A stretch of 64,000 nt of DNA from SZUA-430 sp964638635. GTDB lineage: Bacteria; Pseudomonadota; Alphaproteobacteria; Micropepsales; Micropepsaceae. Position numbers and translations under genes: made by a program. Below are positions 16,550-24,946 of the stretch, piece by piece. Each line of letters starts with the position of its first letter. The first letter of the stretch is position 1. The stretch spans positions 20,178 through 84,177 of the forward strand of contig CAZXAQ010000008.1 in assembly GCA_964638635.1 (NCBI GenBank), written 5' to 3'. Below the pieces are notes generated by a model. It was not told the DNA's origin. It did no database searches and was given only the letters and a program-made list of their open reading frames with translations.

Positions 16550-17524
16550 GTGAGCTTACTTTCAGACGTTAATCGCGAGATCAAAGCTGGCGTCATCGGC
16601 GCGGGCGCGTTCGGCCGTTTGCATGCGCAGAAGTATGCGAGCTTGCCCGGCGTGAAGCTGGTCGGCATTGCGGACGCCGACATTGCGCGCGCGCAAACGT
16701 TGGCGAACGACTTCATGGTCACCGCGTATCCGGGGTGGCGTTCCATTCTTCCGCATGTCGAGATCGTGACAATCGCGGCGCCGGCACGCTTTCACGGCGA
16801 GATCGGCGTCGGTGCGCTGAACGCCGGCAAGCATGTGTTCGTCGAGAAGCCGCTGGCCGCGAACTTGCGCGAAGCCGACGCGTTGGTGCGGTTGGCGGAG
16901 ACGCGCGGGTTGGTTCTGCACACGGGACACCAAGAGCGCTTCGTGATGAAGCACTTGGGCCTGTTCGACGGCGACGTGAAGCCGCTGAAGGTCGAGTGCC
17001 ATCGGGCGTCGCCGTTCAGCCCGCGCAATACGGACGTGAGCGTCGTTCTCGATCTGATGATCCATGACATCGATCTGGTGCATCAGTTGAACCCGGCGCC
17101 CATCGCCGACATGAAGGCGAGCGAGCGGTTCGTCAGTGCGCGGTCGGATGAGGTTTCGGCGTCCATGACGCTCGCCGACGGAATGCAGGTGGAACTGTTC
17201 GCGAGCCGCATGGCGGAGGCGCGCAAGCGCTACATGCGCGTCGTCTATCCGGACGGCGAGATCTACATCGACTTCCTGACGCGCGAGATGCAGAACTCGA
17301 CGCCGCGCAAGCTGAAGGCCTTGGGCAGCGCTTCGGCGGCGGCGTCCGGCCTGCCGTGCCCGTCGACCGATCCGTTGGGCCACGGTGTCGCGCAGTTTGT
17401 GCGCTCCGTGCGCCAGGGTCTGCCCGCTTCGATTGCGCCGCGTGAGGCGCGCCGGGCGCTGGAAACCGCGCTCTCCATCCTGGACGCCGCAAGGCTGCCG
17501 CAGAAGAGACTGGCTCATGCCTGA
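16550..17524 (+). CDS. Gfo/Idh/MocA oxidoreductase, GnnA-like (UDP-GlcNAc 3-dehydrogenase candidate)
   Basis: This protein of about 324 residues has an N-terminal Rossmann fold (GVIGAGAFGRLHAQ), the dinucleotide-sugar motif EKPLAA, a GHQERF segment and the block VVLDLMIHDIDLVHQL. The last two are typical of UDP-N-acetylglucosamine 3-dehydrogenases (GnnA). GnnA oxidises C3 of UDP-GlcNAc and GnnB then transaminates it, giving the diaminosugar used in many alphaproteobacterial lipid A molecules. The next gene is a DegT aminotransferase overlapping by eight bases, exactly the expected partner. The start is read as GTG at 16550; an ATG-like start at 16520 would add ten residues. The GnnA assignment is inference from motifs and pairing. 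Confidence 0.75.
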   Translation: MSLLSDVNREIKAGVIGAGAFGRLHAQKYASLPGVKLVGIADADIARAQTLANDFMVTAYPGWRSILPHVEIVTIAAPARFHGEIGVGALNAGKHVFVEKPLAANLREADALVRLAETRGLVLHTGHQERFVMKHLGLFDGDVKPLKVECHRASPFSPRNTDVSVVLDLMIHDIDLVHQLNPAPIADMKASERFVSARSDEVSASMTLADGMQVELFASRMAEARKRYMRVVYPDGEIYIDFLTREMQNSTPRKLKALGSASAAASGLPCPSTDPLGHGVAQFVRSVRQGLPASIAPREARRALETALSILDAARLPQKRLAHA

Positions 17525-18680
17525 AGCACAGAACGCCGACACCCGCACCGCGCAGGCGGATGCGGGCCCGATCCGCTTTTTCGATCTCGAAACGCCGAAG
17601 AAAATGCTGCGCGCGGATATCGAAAAGCGCTGGCAGAAGATTTTGGATCACGGCGCTTTCATCGGCGGGCCTGAGGTCACCGAGCTTGAGGCGGCACTGG
17701 CGGCGCGTACGGGCGCGAAACACGCGCTGGCGGTTGCCAGCGGAACCGATGCGCTCGTCATCGCGCTCATGGGCGAAGGTGTGAAGGCGACCGACGCCGT
17801 CTTCATTCCGGGCTTCACTTACAACGCGACGGCGAATGCCGTGCTGGTCGCGGGGGCGACGCCGGTCTTCGTCGATGTCGATGCGCATACCTGCAACATG
17901 GACCCCGCGCATCTTGAGGCGCAGGTCGAGGCGGTCGTCCGCGAGGGCAAGCTGAAGCCAAAGATGATTATCGCGGTGGACCTCTACGGGCTGCCGGCCG
18001 ACTATGCCGCGATCAACCGCATCGCGAAGAAGCATGGCATGCTCGTGATGGCGGACGCCGCGCAGAGTTTTGGCGGCGCGCAGGGCGGGCGCATGATCGG
18101 CGCGCTCGCGGATATGACGACGCTCAGCTTTTACCCGTCGAAGACGCTCGGCTGTTACGGCGACGGCGGGGCGATGACGACGGACGACGCCGCGCGGTTC
18201 GACCGCTGGTCGTCGATCCGCTGGCACGGCACCGACGCGCAGAAGAAAGAGTCCATCCGGGTCGGCGTGAACGGGCGGCTCGATTCGGTGCAGTGCGCCG
18301 TACTGTTGTCGAAGCTCACGATCTTTGGCGACGAGATGATCGCACGGGAACGGATCGCGCAGCGCTATCGCGCGGGCCTCGGCAACGCGGTCGAGATTCA
18401 GCACGTGCCGGCCGGCAGCCAGAATGCCTGGGGCCTGTTCACGATCATGGTCAACAACCGCGATGCGGTGATGAAGGCGCTGCAAGACAAAGGCGTGCCG
18501 TCCTCGATCTACTACTTCAAGGCGCTGCATCAGCATAAGGCCTTCGCGCCCTATGCGCCGAAGGGTGGATTGCCGGTGTGCGAGAAGCTGGCCGCGCGGG
18601 TGTTGAGCCTGCCGATGCATCCTTACCTAACCGACGGGCAGGTCGACCGCGTCGTCGCGGCGGTCAAAGCGGCGGTGTAA
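17517..18680 (+). CDS. DegT/DnrJ/EryC1/StrS aminotransferase, GnnB-like
   Basis: This 387-residue PLP-dependent sugar aminotransferase has the motifs GPEVTELEAALAARTG, ASGTDALVIALMG, the FTYNATANAVLVAGATPVF block, DLYGLPADY, ADAAQSFGG (cofactor Asp) and SFYPSKTLGCYGDGG (Schiff-base Lys). The C-terminal part carries SSIYYFKALHQHKAF, common to WbpE/GnnB-type enzymes that act on 3-keto UDP-sugars. The ATG at 17517 overlaps the stop of the GnnA-like gene, indicating translational coupling. Together with glmU-glmS 12 kb upstream it would draw on UDP-GlcNAc. Other 3-amino-sugar pathways (for example O-antigen) are the alternative. Confidence 0.8.
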   Translation: MPEAQNADTRTAQADAGPIRFFDLETPKKMLRADIEKRWQKILDHGAFIGGPEVTELEAALAARTGAKHALAVASGTDALVIALMGEGVKATDAVFIPGFTYNATANAVLVAGATPVFVDVDAHTCNMDPAHLEAQVEAVVREGKLKPKMIIAVDLYGLPADYAAINRIAKKHGMLVMADAAQSFGGAQGGRMIGALADMTTLSFYPSKTLGCYGDGGAMTTDDAARFDRWSSIRWHGTDAQKKESIRVGVNGRLDSVQCAVLLSKLTIFGDEMIARERIAQRYRAGLGNAVEIQHVPAGSQNAWGLFTIMVNNRDAVMKALQDKGVPSSIYYFKALHQHKAFAPYAPKGGLPVCEKLAARVLSLPMHPYLTDGQVDRVVAAVKAAV

Positions 18681-18710
18681 CAACACTGTGAAGCGGTGTA
18701 CGTTAGGCGC

Positions 18711-20369
18711 ATGACGTCATCTCTCAAGATCGCATTCGCGCAGCTCAATCCGACCGTTGGCGACGTTCAAGGGAACTTGGCGAAGGCACGTAAAGCGCGC
18801 GCCGAGGCGGCGGCGATGGGCGCGGATATCGTGCTTTTCAGCGAACTGTTCATCGTCGGCTATCCGCCGGAGGATTTGGTGCTGAAGCCTGCGTTGCAGG
18901 CGGATGCGCGGGCGGCGGTCGAGGCGTTGGCGAAGGAGACCGTGTCGGGGCCGGCGGTGCTGATCGGCACGCCGTGGGTCGAGGCTGGGAAACTCTACAA
19001 CGCGATCGCTGCGCTCGACGGCGGGGTCGTGAAGTCGGTGCGTTACAAGGTCGATTTGCCGAACTACGGCGTGTTCGACGAGAAGCGCGTGTTTACGCCG
19101 GGGCCCATGCCGGGGCCAATCGAGCTGCGCGGCGTGCGCATTGGCGTGCCGATTTGCGAGGATATCTGGAAGGGCGATGTCGTCGAGTGCATTGCGGAGA
19201 CCGGCGGTGAGTTCCTGCTGGTACCGAACGGATCGCCGTTCGAGGTCACGAAGGAGGAGACGCGGCTCAGTATTGCGGTCTCGCGCGTGGTCGAGAGCGG
19301 GCTGGCGCTCGCGTATTTGAACCAGATCGGGGGGCAGGACGAGCTGGTCTTCGACGGCGCGTCGTTCGTGCTCAATCCGGACCGCAGTTTGGCTGTACAG
19401 ATGCCGGCATGGACGGAGGCGCTGACGCTCACGCATTGGCGGCGCGAGGGTGCGCGCTGGGTATGCGAGCCCGGCGCGAAGGCCGACGTGCCGGAGGGGC
19501 TTGAGTCCGTCTACAACGCGATGATGCTGGGGCTCGGCGACTATGTGCGCAAGAACCGGTTTCCGAGTGTGGTGCTCGGGCTGTCGGGCGGGATCGACTC
19601 GGCGCTGACGGCGGCGGTCGCCGTCGATGCGCTGGGCAAGGATCGCGTGCGTTGTGTGATGATGCCGTCGCGGTATACGTCGCAGGAGAGCCTCGACGAT
19701 GCGGCGGGGGTCGCGCGGTTGTTGGGCGCACAGCTCGACAACATTCCCATCGAGGAGGCCGTGAAAGCGTTCGGGGGCATGCTGGGGCCGCTGTTTGCGG
19801 GGCGCGCGCCCGATACGACCGAGGAGAATATACAGTCGCGCATCCGCGGCGTGACGCTGATGGCGCTGTCGAACAAGTTCGGGCCGATGGTGCTGACGAC
19901 CGGCAACAAGTCGGAGATGTCGGTCGGGTATGCCACGCTCTACGGCGATATGTGCGGCGGGTACAATCCGCTCAAAGACCTCTACAAGATGCAGGTGTTC
20001 GCGCTGTCGCGCTGGCGTAATCAGCACAAGCCCGCCGGCGCGCTGGGTTCGTCCGGCCGGGTGATGCCGGAGCGGGTGATCGACAAACCGCCGAGCGCGG
20101 AGCTGCGGGCGAACCAGAAGGACGAGGATTCGCTGCCGCCTTACGCGAAGCTCGACGACATCCTCGAATGCCTGGTCGAAAACGAGATGCCGGTCGAGGA
20201 GATCATGGCGCGCGGCCACGACCTCGCTACGATCAAGCGGGTCGAGCATTTGCTCTCGATCGCCGAGTACAAACGCCGCCAGGCCCCGCCGGGCGTCAAA
20301 ATCACGCGCAAGAATTTCGGGCGGGACCGGCGGTATCCGATCACGAATGCCTTCCGGGACGCGACGTGA
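18711..20369 (+). CDS. nadE: Glutamine-dependent NAD+ synthetase
   Basis: NadE amidates nicotinic acid adenine dinucleotide to NAD+ using glutamine. The N-terminal domain (about residues 1-260) is a nitrilase-like glutaminase with SELFIVGYPPEDL (catalytic Glu), KVDLPNYGVFDEKR (Lys) and VPICEDIW (nucleophile Cys149). The C-terminal synthetase has the ATP pyrophosphatase P-loop GLSGGIDSALTAAV and TTGNKSEMSVGYATLYGD. At 552 residues it is the usual length for the short two-domain form. The ATG at 18711 starts just before the conserved KIAFAQLNPTVGD; the upstream frame adds only five residues. TACGTT lies seven bases before the ATG and no Shine-Dalgarno is visible. Confidence 0.96.
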   Translation: MTSSLKIAFAQLNPTVGDVQGNLAKARKARAEAAAMGADIVLFSELFIVGYPPEDLVLKPALQADARAAVEALAKETVSGPAVLIGTPWVEAGKLYNAIAALDGGVVKSVRYKVDLPNYGVFDEKRVFTPGPMPGPIELRGVRIGVPICEDIWKGDVVECIAETGGEFLLVPNGSPFEVTKEETRLSIAVSRVVESGLALAYLNQIGGQDELVFDGASFVLNPDRSLAVQMPAWTEALTLTHWRREGARWVCEPGAKADVPEGLESVYNAMMLGLGDYVRKNRFPSVVLGLSGGIDSALTAAVAVDALGKDRVRCVMMPSRYTSQESLDDAAGVARLLGAQLDNIPIEEAVKAFGGMLGPLFAGRAPDTTEENIQSRIRGVTLMALSNKFGPMVLTTGNKSEMSVGYATLYGDMCGGYNPLKDLYKMQVFALSRWRNQHKPAGALGSSGRVMPERVIDKPPSAELRANQKDEDSLPPYAKLDDILECLVENEMPVEEIMARGHDLATIKRVEHLLSIAEYKRRQAPPGVKITRKNFGRDRRYPITNAFRDAT

Positions 20370-20387
20370 CCCGCTAAACACGCGCCC

Positions 20388-21725
20388 ATGACAACGGTCG
20401 TTCGCTTCGCGCCCAGCCCCACGGGCAAGCTTCACGTCGGCAACATCCGCGCGGCGCTCACCAATTATTTGTTTGCGCGCAGGACGGGCGGGAAATTCCT
20501 GCTGCGTCTCGACGATACGGATACCGAGCGCTCAACGGAAGAGAACGCGCAGGGCATCTACGCAGACCTCGCGTGGTTGGGGCTGAAGCACGACCTCTTT
20601 GCCAAACAGTCGGAGCGGGCGGCGGAGCACAATGCTGCGGCCGACAAGCTGCGCGTCTTGGGCCGACTTTATCCTTGCTACGAGACGGCGGACGAGCTCG
20701 ACCGGCGGCGGAAGCGGCAGCTCGCGCAGCACAAGCCGCCGGTTTACGACCGCGCGGCATTGAACCTGACGGCGGAGCAGCGCGCCGAGTTGGAAGCCAA
20801 GGGGCGAAAGCCGCACTGGCGGTTCAAGCTGTCGGGCAAAAGCGTCGAGTTCAATGACGTCATTCGCGGGCCGGTGCATATCGAGACGGCGTCGCTGTCG
20901 GATCCCGTGTTGATCCGGGAGGATGGGCGGTTCCTGTACACGCTGCCCAGCGTGGTGGACGATATCGACTTCAGGATCACGCACATCATCCGCGGCGAGG
21001 ATCACGTCACGAACACTGGCGTGCAGATTGAGATTTTCGAGGCGTTGGGCGCGGCCGTGCCGGTGTTTGCGCATTTCTCGATGCTGGTGGGTGCGGGCGG
21101 CGAGGCGTTGTCGAAGCGGCTTGGATCGCTGGCGATCGAGGGTTTGCGCGAGGATGGGATCGAGCCGCAGGCGATCAACAGTCTGCTGGCTAAGCTCGGT
21201 ACCTCCGATCCGGTGGTCGCGCGGGCGACTTTGGACGAACTGGTCGCCGACTTCGACCTCACGAAGTTTTCGCGCGCGCCGGCGCATTTCGATCCTGCGG
21301 ATCTGAAGACGCTCAATCACAAGCTGCTGCACGGCATGTCGTATGACGCGGTCGCGGGCAAATTGCAGACGCTTGGCGTGGGTGGTGGGGCGCCTTTCTG
21401 GGACGCGGTGCGGGACAACATTGAGCTTCTGAAGGATGCGCGCGGCTGGTGGCAAGTGGTCGAAGGGCCGCTGGACCCGGTGATTGAGGACGCCCAGACC
21501 CTTGAGGCGGCGCGGGCTTTGTTGCCGCACGGGCCGTTTGGCGATGCGACCTGGACCGAGTGGACGGCTGCGGTTTCGGCCAAAACCGGGGCTAAGGGTA
21601 AGGCTTTGTTTAGGCCGCTACGGTTAGCGTTGACCGGGCAGCCCCATGGACCGGAGATGCGAAAGCTGTTACCCCTCATTGGTCCTGAGCGGGCGGCGAA
21701 GAGGTTGGCCGGTCAGGCTGCATGA
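20388..21725 (+). CDS. gltX: Glutamate--tRNA ligase
   Basis: This class I synthetase charges tRNA-Glu. The HIGH-type motif is PSPTGKLHVGNIRAAL and the KMSKS-type motif is ALSKRLGSLAI, in which LSKRL is the usual GluRS variant. The catalytic core has RLDDTDTERS and DFRITHIIRGEDHVTNT. At 445 residues it is shorter at the C-terminal anticodon domain than E. coli GluRS, as in the GltX forms of many alphaproteobacteria, which often carry two copies. Whether this one is strictly discriminating or also charges tRNA-Gln cannot be told. A tRNA-Gln(CTG) gene occurs in this window. It follows nadE by 18 bases. Confidence 0.95.
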   Translation: MTTVVRFAPSPTGKLHVGNIRAALTNYLFARRTGGKFLLRLDDTDTERSTEENAQGIYADLAWLGLKHDLFAKQSERAAEHNAAADKLRVLGRLYPCYETADELDRRRKRQLAQHKPPVYDRAALNLTAEQRAELEAKGRKPHWRFKLSGKSVEFNDVIRGPVHIETASLSDPVLIREDGRFLYTLPSVVDDIDFRITHIIRGEDHVTNTGVQIEIFEALGAAVPVFAHFSMLVGAGGEALSKRLGSLAIEGLREDGIEPQAINSLLAKLGTSDPVVARATLDELVADFDLTKFSRAPAHFDPADLKTLNHKLLHGMSYDAVAGKLQTLGVGGGAPFWDAVRDNIELLKDARGWWQVVEGPLDPVIEDAQTLEAARALLPHGPFGDATWTEWTAAVSAKTGAKGKALFRPLRLALTGQPHGPEMRKLLPLIGPERAAKRLAGQAA

Positions 21726-21901
21726 GGTTGACGTGAGCATTGGGACGACCATTTCCGGCCTGTCCACCGCGGCGAGTTCTTCGCGCGCGGCGATTTGTAT
21801 TTGCGGCTAACGAACCCTAGCGGCCGCGCTCACCGATTCTATTCTCGTCAGAGACCGAATCCTAAAGGCCCGGCCAGACCGGACTTTATGAGGATTGGAC
21901 T

Positions 21902-23329
21902 ATGGCACTGACGATCTACAACACCTTGGCCCGAGAGAAGCAGGTCTTCAAACCGATCGACCCGAAGAACGTGCGCATGTACGTCTGCGGACCGACGGTT
22001 TACGACTTCGCGCATATCGGGAACGCGCGGCCGGTGATCGTGTTCGACGTGCTGTTCCGGCTGTTGCGCCACGTCTACGGCGAGAAGCATGTCACATACG
22101 CTCGTAACATCACGGACGTCGAGGACAAGATCATCGCGCGTGCGGCGGAGCGCGGGGTTTCGATCCGCGACCTGACCGAAGGGACGGCGAAGATTTATCA
22201 GGAAGACGCACTGGCGCTTGGCAATCTGGCGCCGACGCTGGAGCCACGCGTGACCGACACGATGCCGGAGATCATTGCGATGATCGCCAAGCTCGTCGCG
22301 AACAAACACGCTTATGTGGCGGAGGGCCACGTGTTGTTCGACGTGTCGTCGGATCCCAAATACGGCAAGCTTTCGCGCCGGTCGCTCGACGACATGATCG
22401 CGGGCGCGCGTGTCGAAGTGGCACCTTACAAGAAGAACCCAATGGACTTCGTGCTGTGGAAACCCTCGCACGGCACCATGCTTGGGTGGGAGTCACCATG
22501 GGGCAAGGGGCGGCCGGGCTGGCACATCGAATGCTCCGCCATGGGCGAGAAGCATTTGGGCGAGACGTTCGACATTCATGGCGGCGGGAACGACTTGCAG
22601 TTCCCGCACCATGAGAACGAGATCGCGCAGAGCGAGGGCGCGCACTACGGGAAGCCGATTGCGAATTATTGGATGCACAACGGCTTCTTGCAGGTCGAAG
22701 GCGAGAAGATGTCGAAGAGCCTCGGCAATTTCATCACCATTCGCGAGCTGCTGGCGGAGAAGAAGTTCGGCGATCAGCAATGGCACGGCCATGTGTTGCG
22801 GTTCAATATGCTTCGCACGCACTATCGTCAGCCGATAGATTGGACCCTCAAAAATCTAAGGGAGTCACAACACATTCTCGAATCACTTACTGATTTCGAC
22901 GAGTTACATCAGGGGCGTGAGGAACGCTTCTCTCGACGCGTCTTCGAGGCTCTTCTCGATGACCTCAACACTCCAAAGGCGATTGGTGAAATGCAGCGTT
23001 TGCGCGCCGAAAGCAGATTAGACGAACTTGCTGGTACGCTTCGTGCTCTTGGCTTCGACCGACGCCTGGTCGACACAGCGGCAAAGGAATTGAGGGTGAC
23101 GCGCGAAAATGTCACCGAGGTATCGGCGGAGGTCTCGACGGCTACGGGCGTTCCGGCCAACGATGTCAGAGAGCTGCTTGTCAGGAGGTTCGACGCTCGC
23201 AAGGCCAAGGATTTCGGTGAGTCCGATCGTATACGGGATGATTTGGCCGAAAAGAGTATTGGAGTAAAGGATCTGCGAGGTACTGAGGAGATAGTCATCA
23301 CTGTACGCGTGCCGGTGGGGTCGTCATGA
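21902..23329 (+). CDS. cysS: Cysteine--tRNA ligase
   Basis: This 475-residue class I synthetase has the zinc-site CGPTVYD and HIECSAM, the HIGH-type FAHIGNARP, GGGNDLQFPHHENEIAQ, and KMSKSLGN. The C-terminal DALR-type helical domain is complete and ends VRVPVGSS. From about 22838 (residue 313 onward) codon use changes sharply. The first part avoids AGA, AGG, ATA, TTA, CTA and GTA, whereas the last 160 codons use all of them and more A/T at third positions. The frame and fold remain intact, so this looks like replacement of the 3' part by foreign or older sequence rather than an error. Its stop overlaps cimA by four bases (ATGA). Confidence 0.95.
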   Translation: MALTIYNTLAREKQVFKPIDPKNVRMYVCGPTVYDFAHIGNARPVIVFDVLFRLLRHVYGEKHVTYARNITDVEDKIIARAAERGVSIRDLTEGTAKIYQEDALALGNLAPTLEPRVTDTMPEIIAMIAKLVANKHAYVAEGHVLFDVSSDPKYGKLSRRSLDDMIAGARVEVAPYKKNPMDFVLWKPSHGTMLGWESPWGKGRPGWHIECSAMGEKHLGETFDIHGGGNDLQFPHHENEIAQSEGAHYGKPIANYWMHNGFLQVEGEKMSKSLGNFITIRELLAEKKFGDQQWHGHVLRFNMLRTHYRQPIDWTLKNLRESQHILESLTDFDELHQGREERFSRRVFEALLDDLNTPKAIGEMQRLRAESRLDELAGTLRALGFDRRLVDTAAKELRVTRENVTEVSAEVSTATGVPANDVRELLVRRFDARKAKDFGESDRIRDDLAEKSIGVKDLRGTEEIVITVRVPVGSS

Positions 23330-24933
23330 GCCGGGAGCGTCTTTATCTCTTCGACACCACCTTGCGCGATGGGGCGCAGACGCAGGGCGTCGATTTCTCC
23401 GTTGAGGACAAGCGTCAGATTGCGGTGCTGCTCGACGATTTTGGGATCGACTACATCGAGGGTGGGTGGCCGGGAGCCAATCCGACCGATACGTCGTTTT
23501 TCGGGGCGCCGCCGGCGCTGAAGCGGGCGCGGATGGTTGCTTTCGGGATGACGAAAAAGCTCGGGCGCAGCGCGTCGAACGATCCGGGCTTGGCGAGTGT
23601 GCTGGATGCGAAGGCGGATGCGTGTTGCCTTGTCGGCAAGTCATGGGGCTTTCAGGTCGATGTCGTGCTGGAAGTTCCACGCGCCGACAATCTGGCGGCG
23701 ATTAAGGAGAGCATGGCGGCCGTTAAGGCACGCGGGCGCGAGCCGATGTTCGACGCGGAGCATTTCTTCGACGGTTACAAGGCGAGCCCTGAGTACGCGC
23801 TCGCTTGCCTGGAAGCGGCCCTGGACGGCGGTGCGCGATGGGTTGTGCTGTGCGATACGAACGGTGGGACGCTGCCGAACGAAGTCTCGCGCATCGTGGC
23901 CGAGGTCGTGAAGAAGTTTCCGCGCGACCGGATCGGTATTCATGCGCATAACGATACGGAGAATGCTGTCGCCAACACGCTGGCCGCCGTGGACGCGGGT
24001 GTGAGGCAAATTCAGGGCACGTTGAACGGCCTCGGTGAGCGGTGCGGCAACGCGAACCTCGTGTCGCTGATTCCGACGTTGCTGTTGAAGCCGGGATTTG
24101 CGGAGCGCTTCGAGACGGGAATCCCGCCGGCCAAGCTGAAGGACATCACGCATCTGTCGCGGCAGCTCGACGAGATTTTGAACCGCGCGCCGAACCGACA
24201 TGCGGCTTATGTAGGTTCATCCGCCTTCGCGCATAAGGGCGGGCTGCATGCGTCTGCCGTGCAGAAAGACCCGCGGACCTATGAGCACGTTCCGCCAGAG
24301 GCGGTCGGCAATGTGCGCAAGATTCCGGTATCGGATCAGGCTGGTCGGTCGAACCTGATCGGGCGCATCGCGGCACTTGGCATCGACGTCGATTCCAAGG
24401 ACCCGCGTATCGCCACGCTGCTCGAGCGGATCAAGGAGCGTGAATTCCTGGGCTATGCCTATGACGGGGCGGAGGCGTCGCTGGAGCTGCTGGCGCGGCG
24501 GGCGTTGGGGCGGGTGCCGACCTATTTCAAGGTCGACGGGTTCCGCGTGTCGGTCGAACGCCGGCACAATGCGCTGGGCGAGGAGGTCACGGTGTCGGAG
24601 GCGGTCGTCAAGGTCGTGGCCGACGGCGAGAAGATCATGAATGTGGGGGAGGGGAACGGCCCCGTGAACGCGCTCGACAATGCGCTCAGGAAGGACTTGG
24701 GCCGGTACTCCAAGTGGCTCGAGGATCTGAAGCTGGTCGACTATAAGGTGCGTATCCTGACGGCCGGTACGGAAGCCGTTACCCGGGTCATGATCGAGAG
24801 CGCGGACGGGGCCGGCAATCGCTGGTCGACAGTCGGCGTTTCGCCGAATATTGTCGATGCCTCGTTCGAGGCGTTGATCGACTCCATCACTTACAAACTG
24901 CTGCGCGACGGGGCGCCTCCGTCACGCGCGTGA
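23326..24933 (+). CDS. cimA: (R)-citramalate synthase
   Basis: CimA condenses pyruvate and acetyl-CoA to citramalate, opening the threonine-independent route to 2-ketobutyrate and isoleucine. The N-terminal TIM barrel has FDTTLRDGAQTQGVDFS (metal and substrate residues), IEGGWPGANPTD, the metal-binding HAHNDTENAVANT and the LNGLGERCGNANL motif. The SAFAHKGGLHASAVQKD block precedes the LeuA-type regulatory domain (about residues 370-535), where isoleucine is expected to bind. At 535 residues it matches the CimA/2-isopropylmalate synthase-like subgroup and not HMG-CoA lyase or homocitrate synthase. The start overlaps the cysS stop, so translation is probably coupled. Confidence 0.93.
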   Translation: MSRERLYLFDTTLRDGAQTQGVDFSVEDKRQIAVLLDDFGIDYIEGGWPGANPTDTSFFGAPPALKRARMVAFGMTKKLGRSASNDPGLASVLDAKADACCLVGKSWGFQVDVVLEVPRADNLAAIKESMAAVKARGREPMFDAEHFFDGYKASPEYALACLEAALDGGARWVVLCDTNGGTLPNEVSRIVAEVVKKFPRDRIGIHAHNDTENAVANTLAAVDAGVRQIQGTLNGLGERCGNANLVSLIPTLLLKPGFAERFETGIPPAKLKDITHLSRQLDEILNRAPNRHAAYVGSSAFAHKGGLHASAVQKDPRTYEHVPPEAVGNVRKIPVSDQAGRSNLIGRIAALGIDVDSKDPRIATLLERIKEREFLGYAYDGAEASLELLARRALGRVPTYFKVDGFRVSVERRHNALGEEVTVSEAVVKVVADGEKIMNVGEGNGPVNALDNALRKDLGRYSKWLEDLKLVDYKVRILTAGTEAVTRVMIESADGAGNRWSTVGVSPNIVDASFEALIDSITYKLLRDGAPPSRA

Positions 24934-24946
24934 CGAAGGGGCTCCC

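Noticed and set aside
18717..20435. 572-codon minus-strand frame opposite nadE
   Set aside because: nadE has complete catalytic motifs on the other strand. The antisense product is Arg/His-rich low-quality sequence typical of high-GC shadows.
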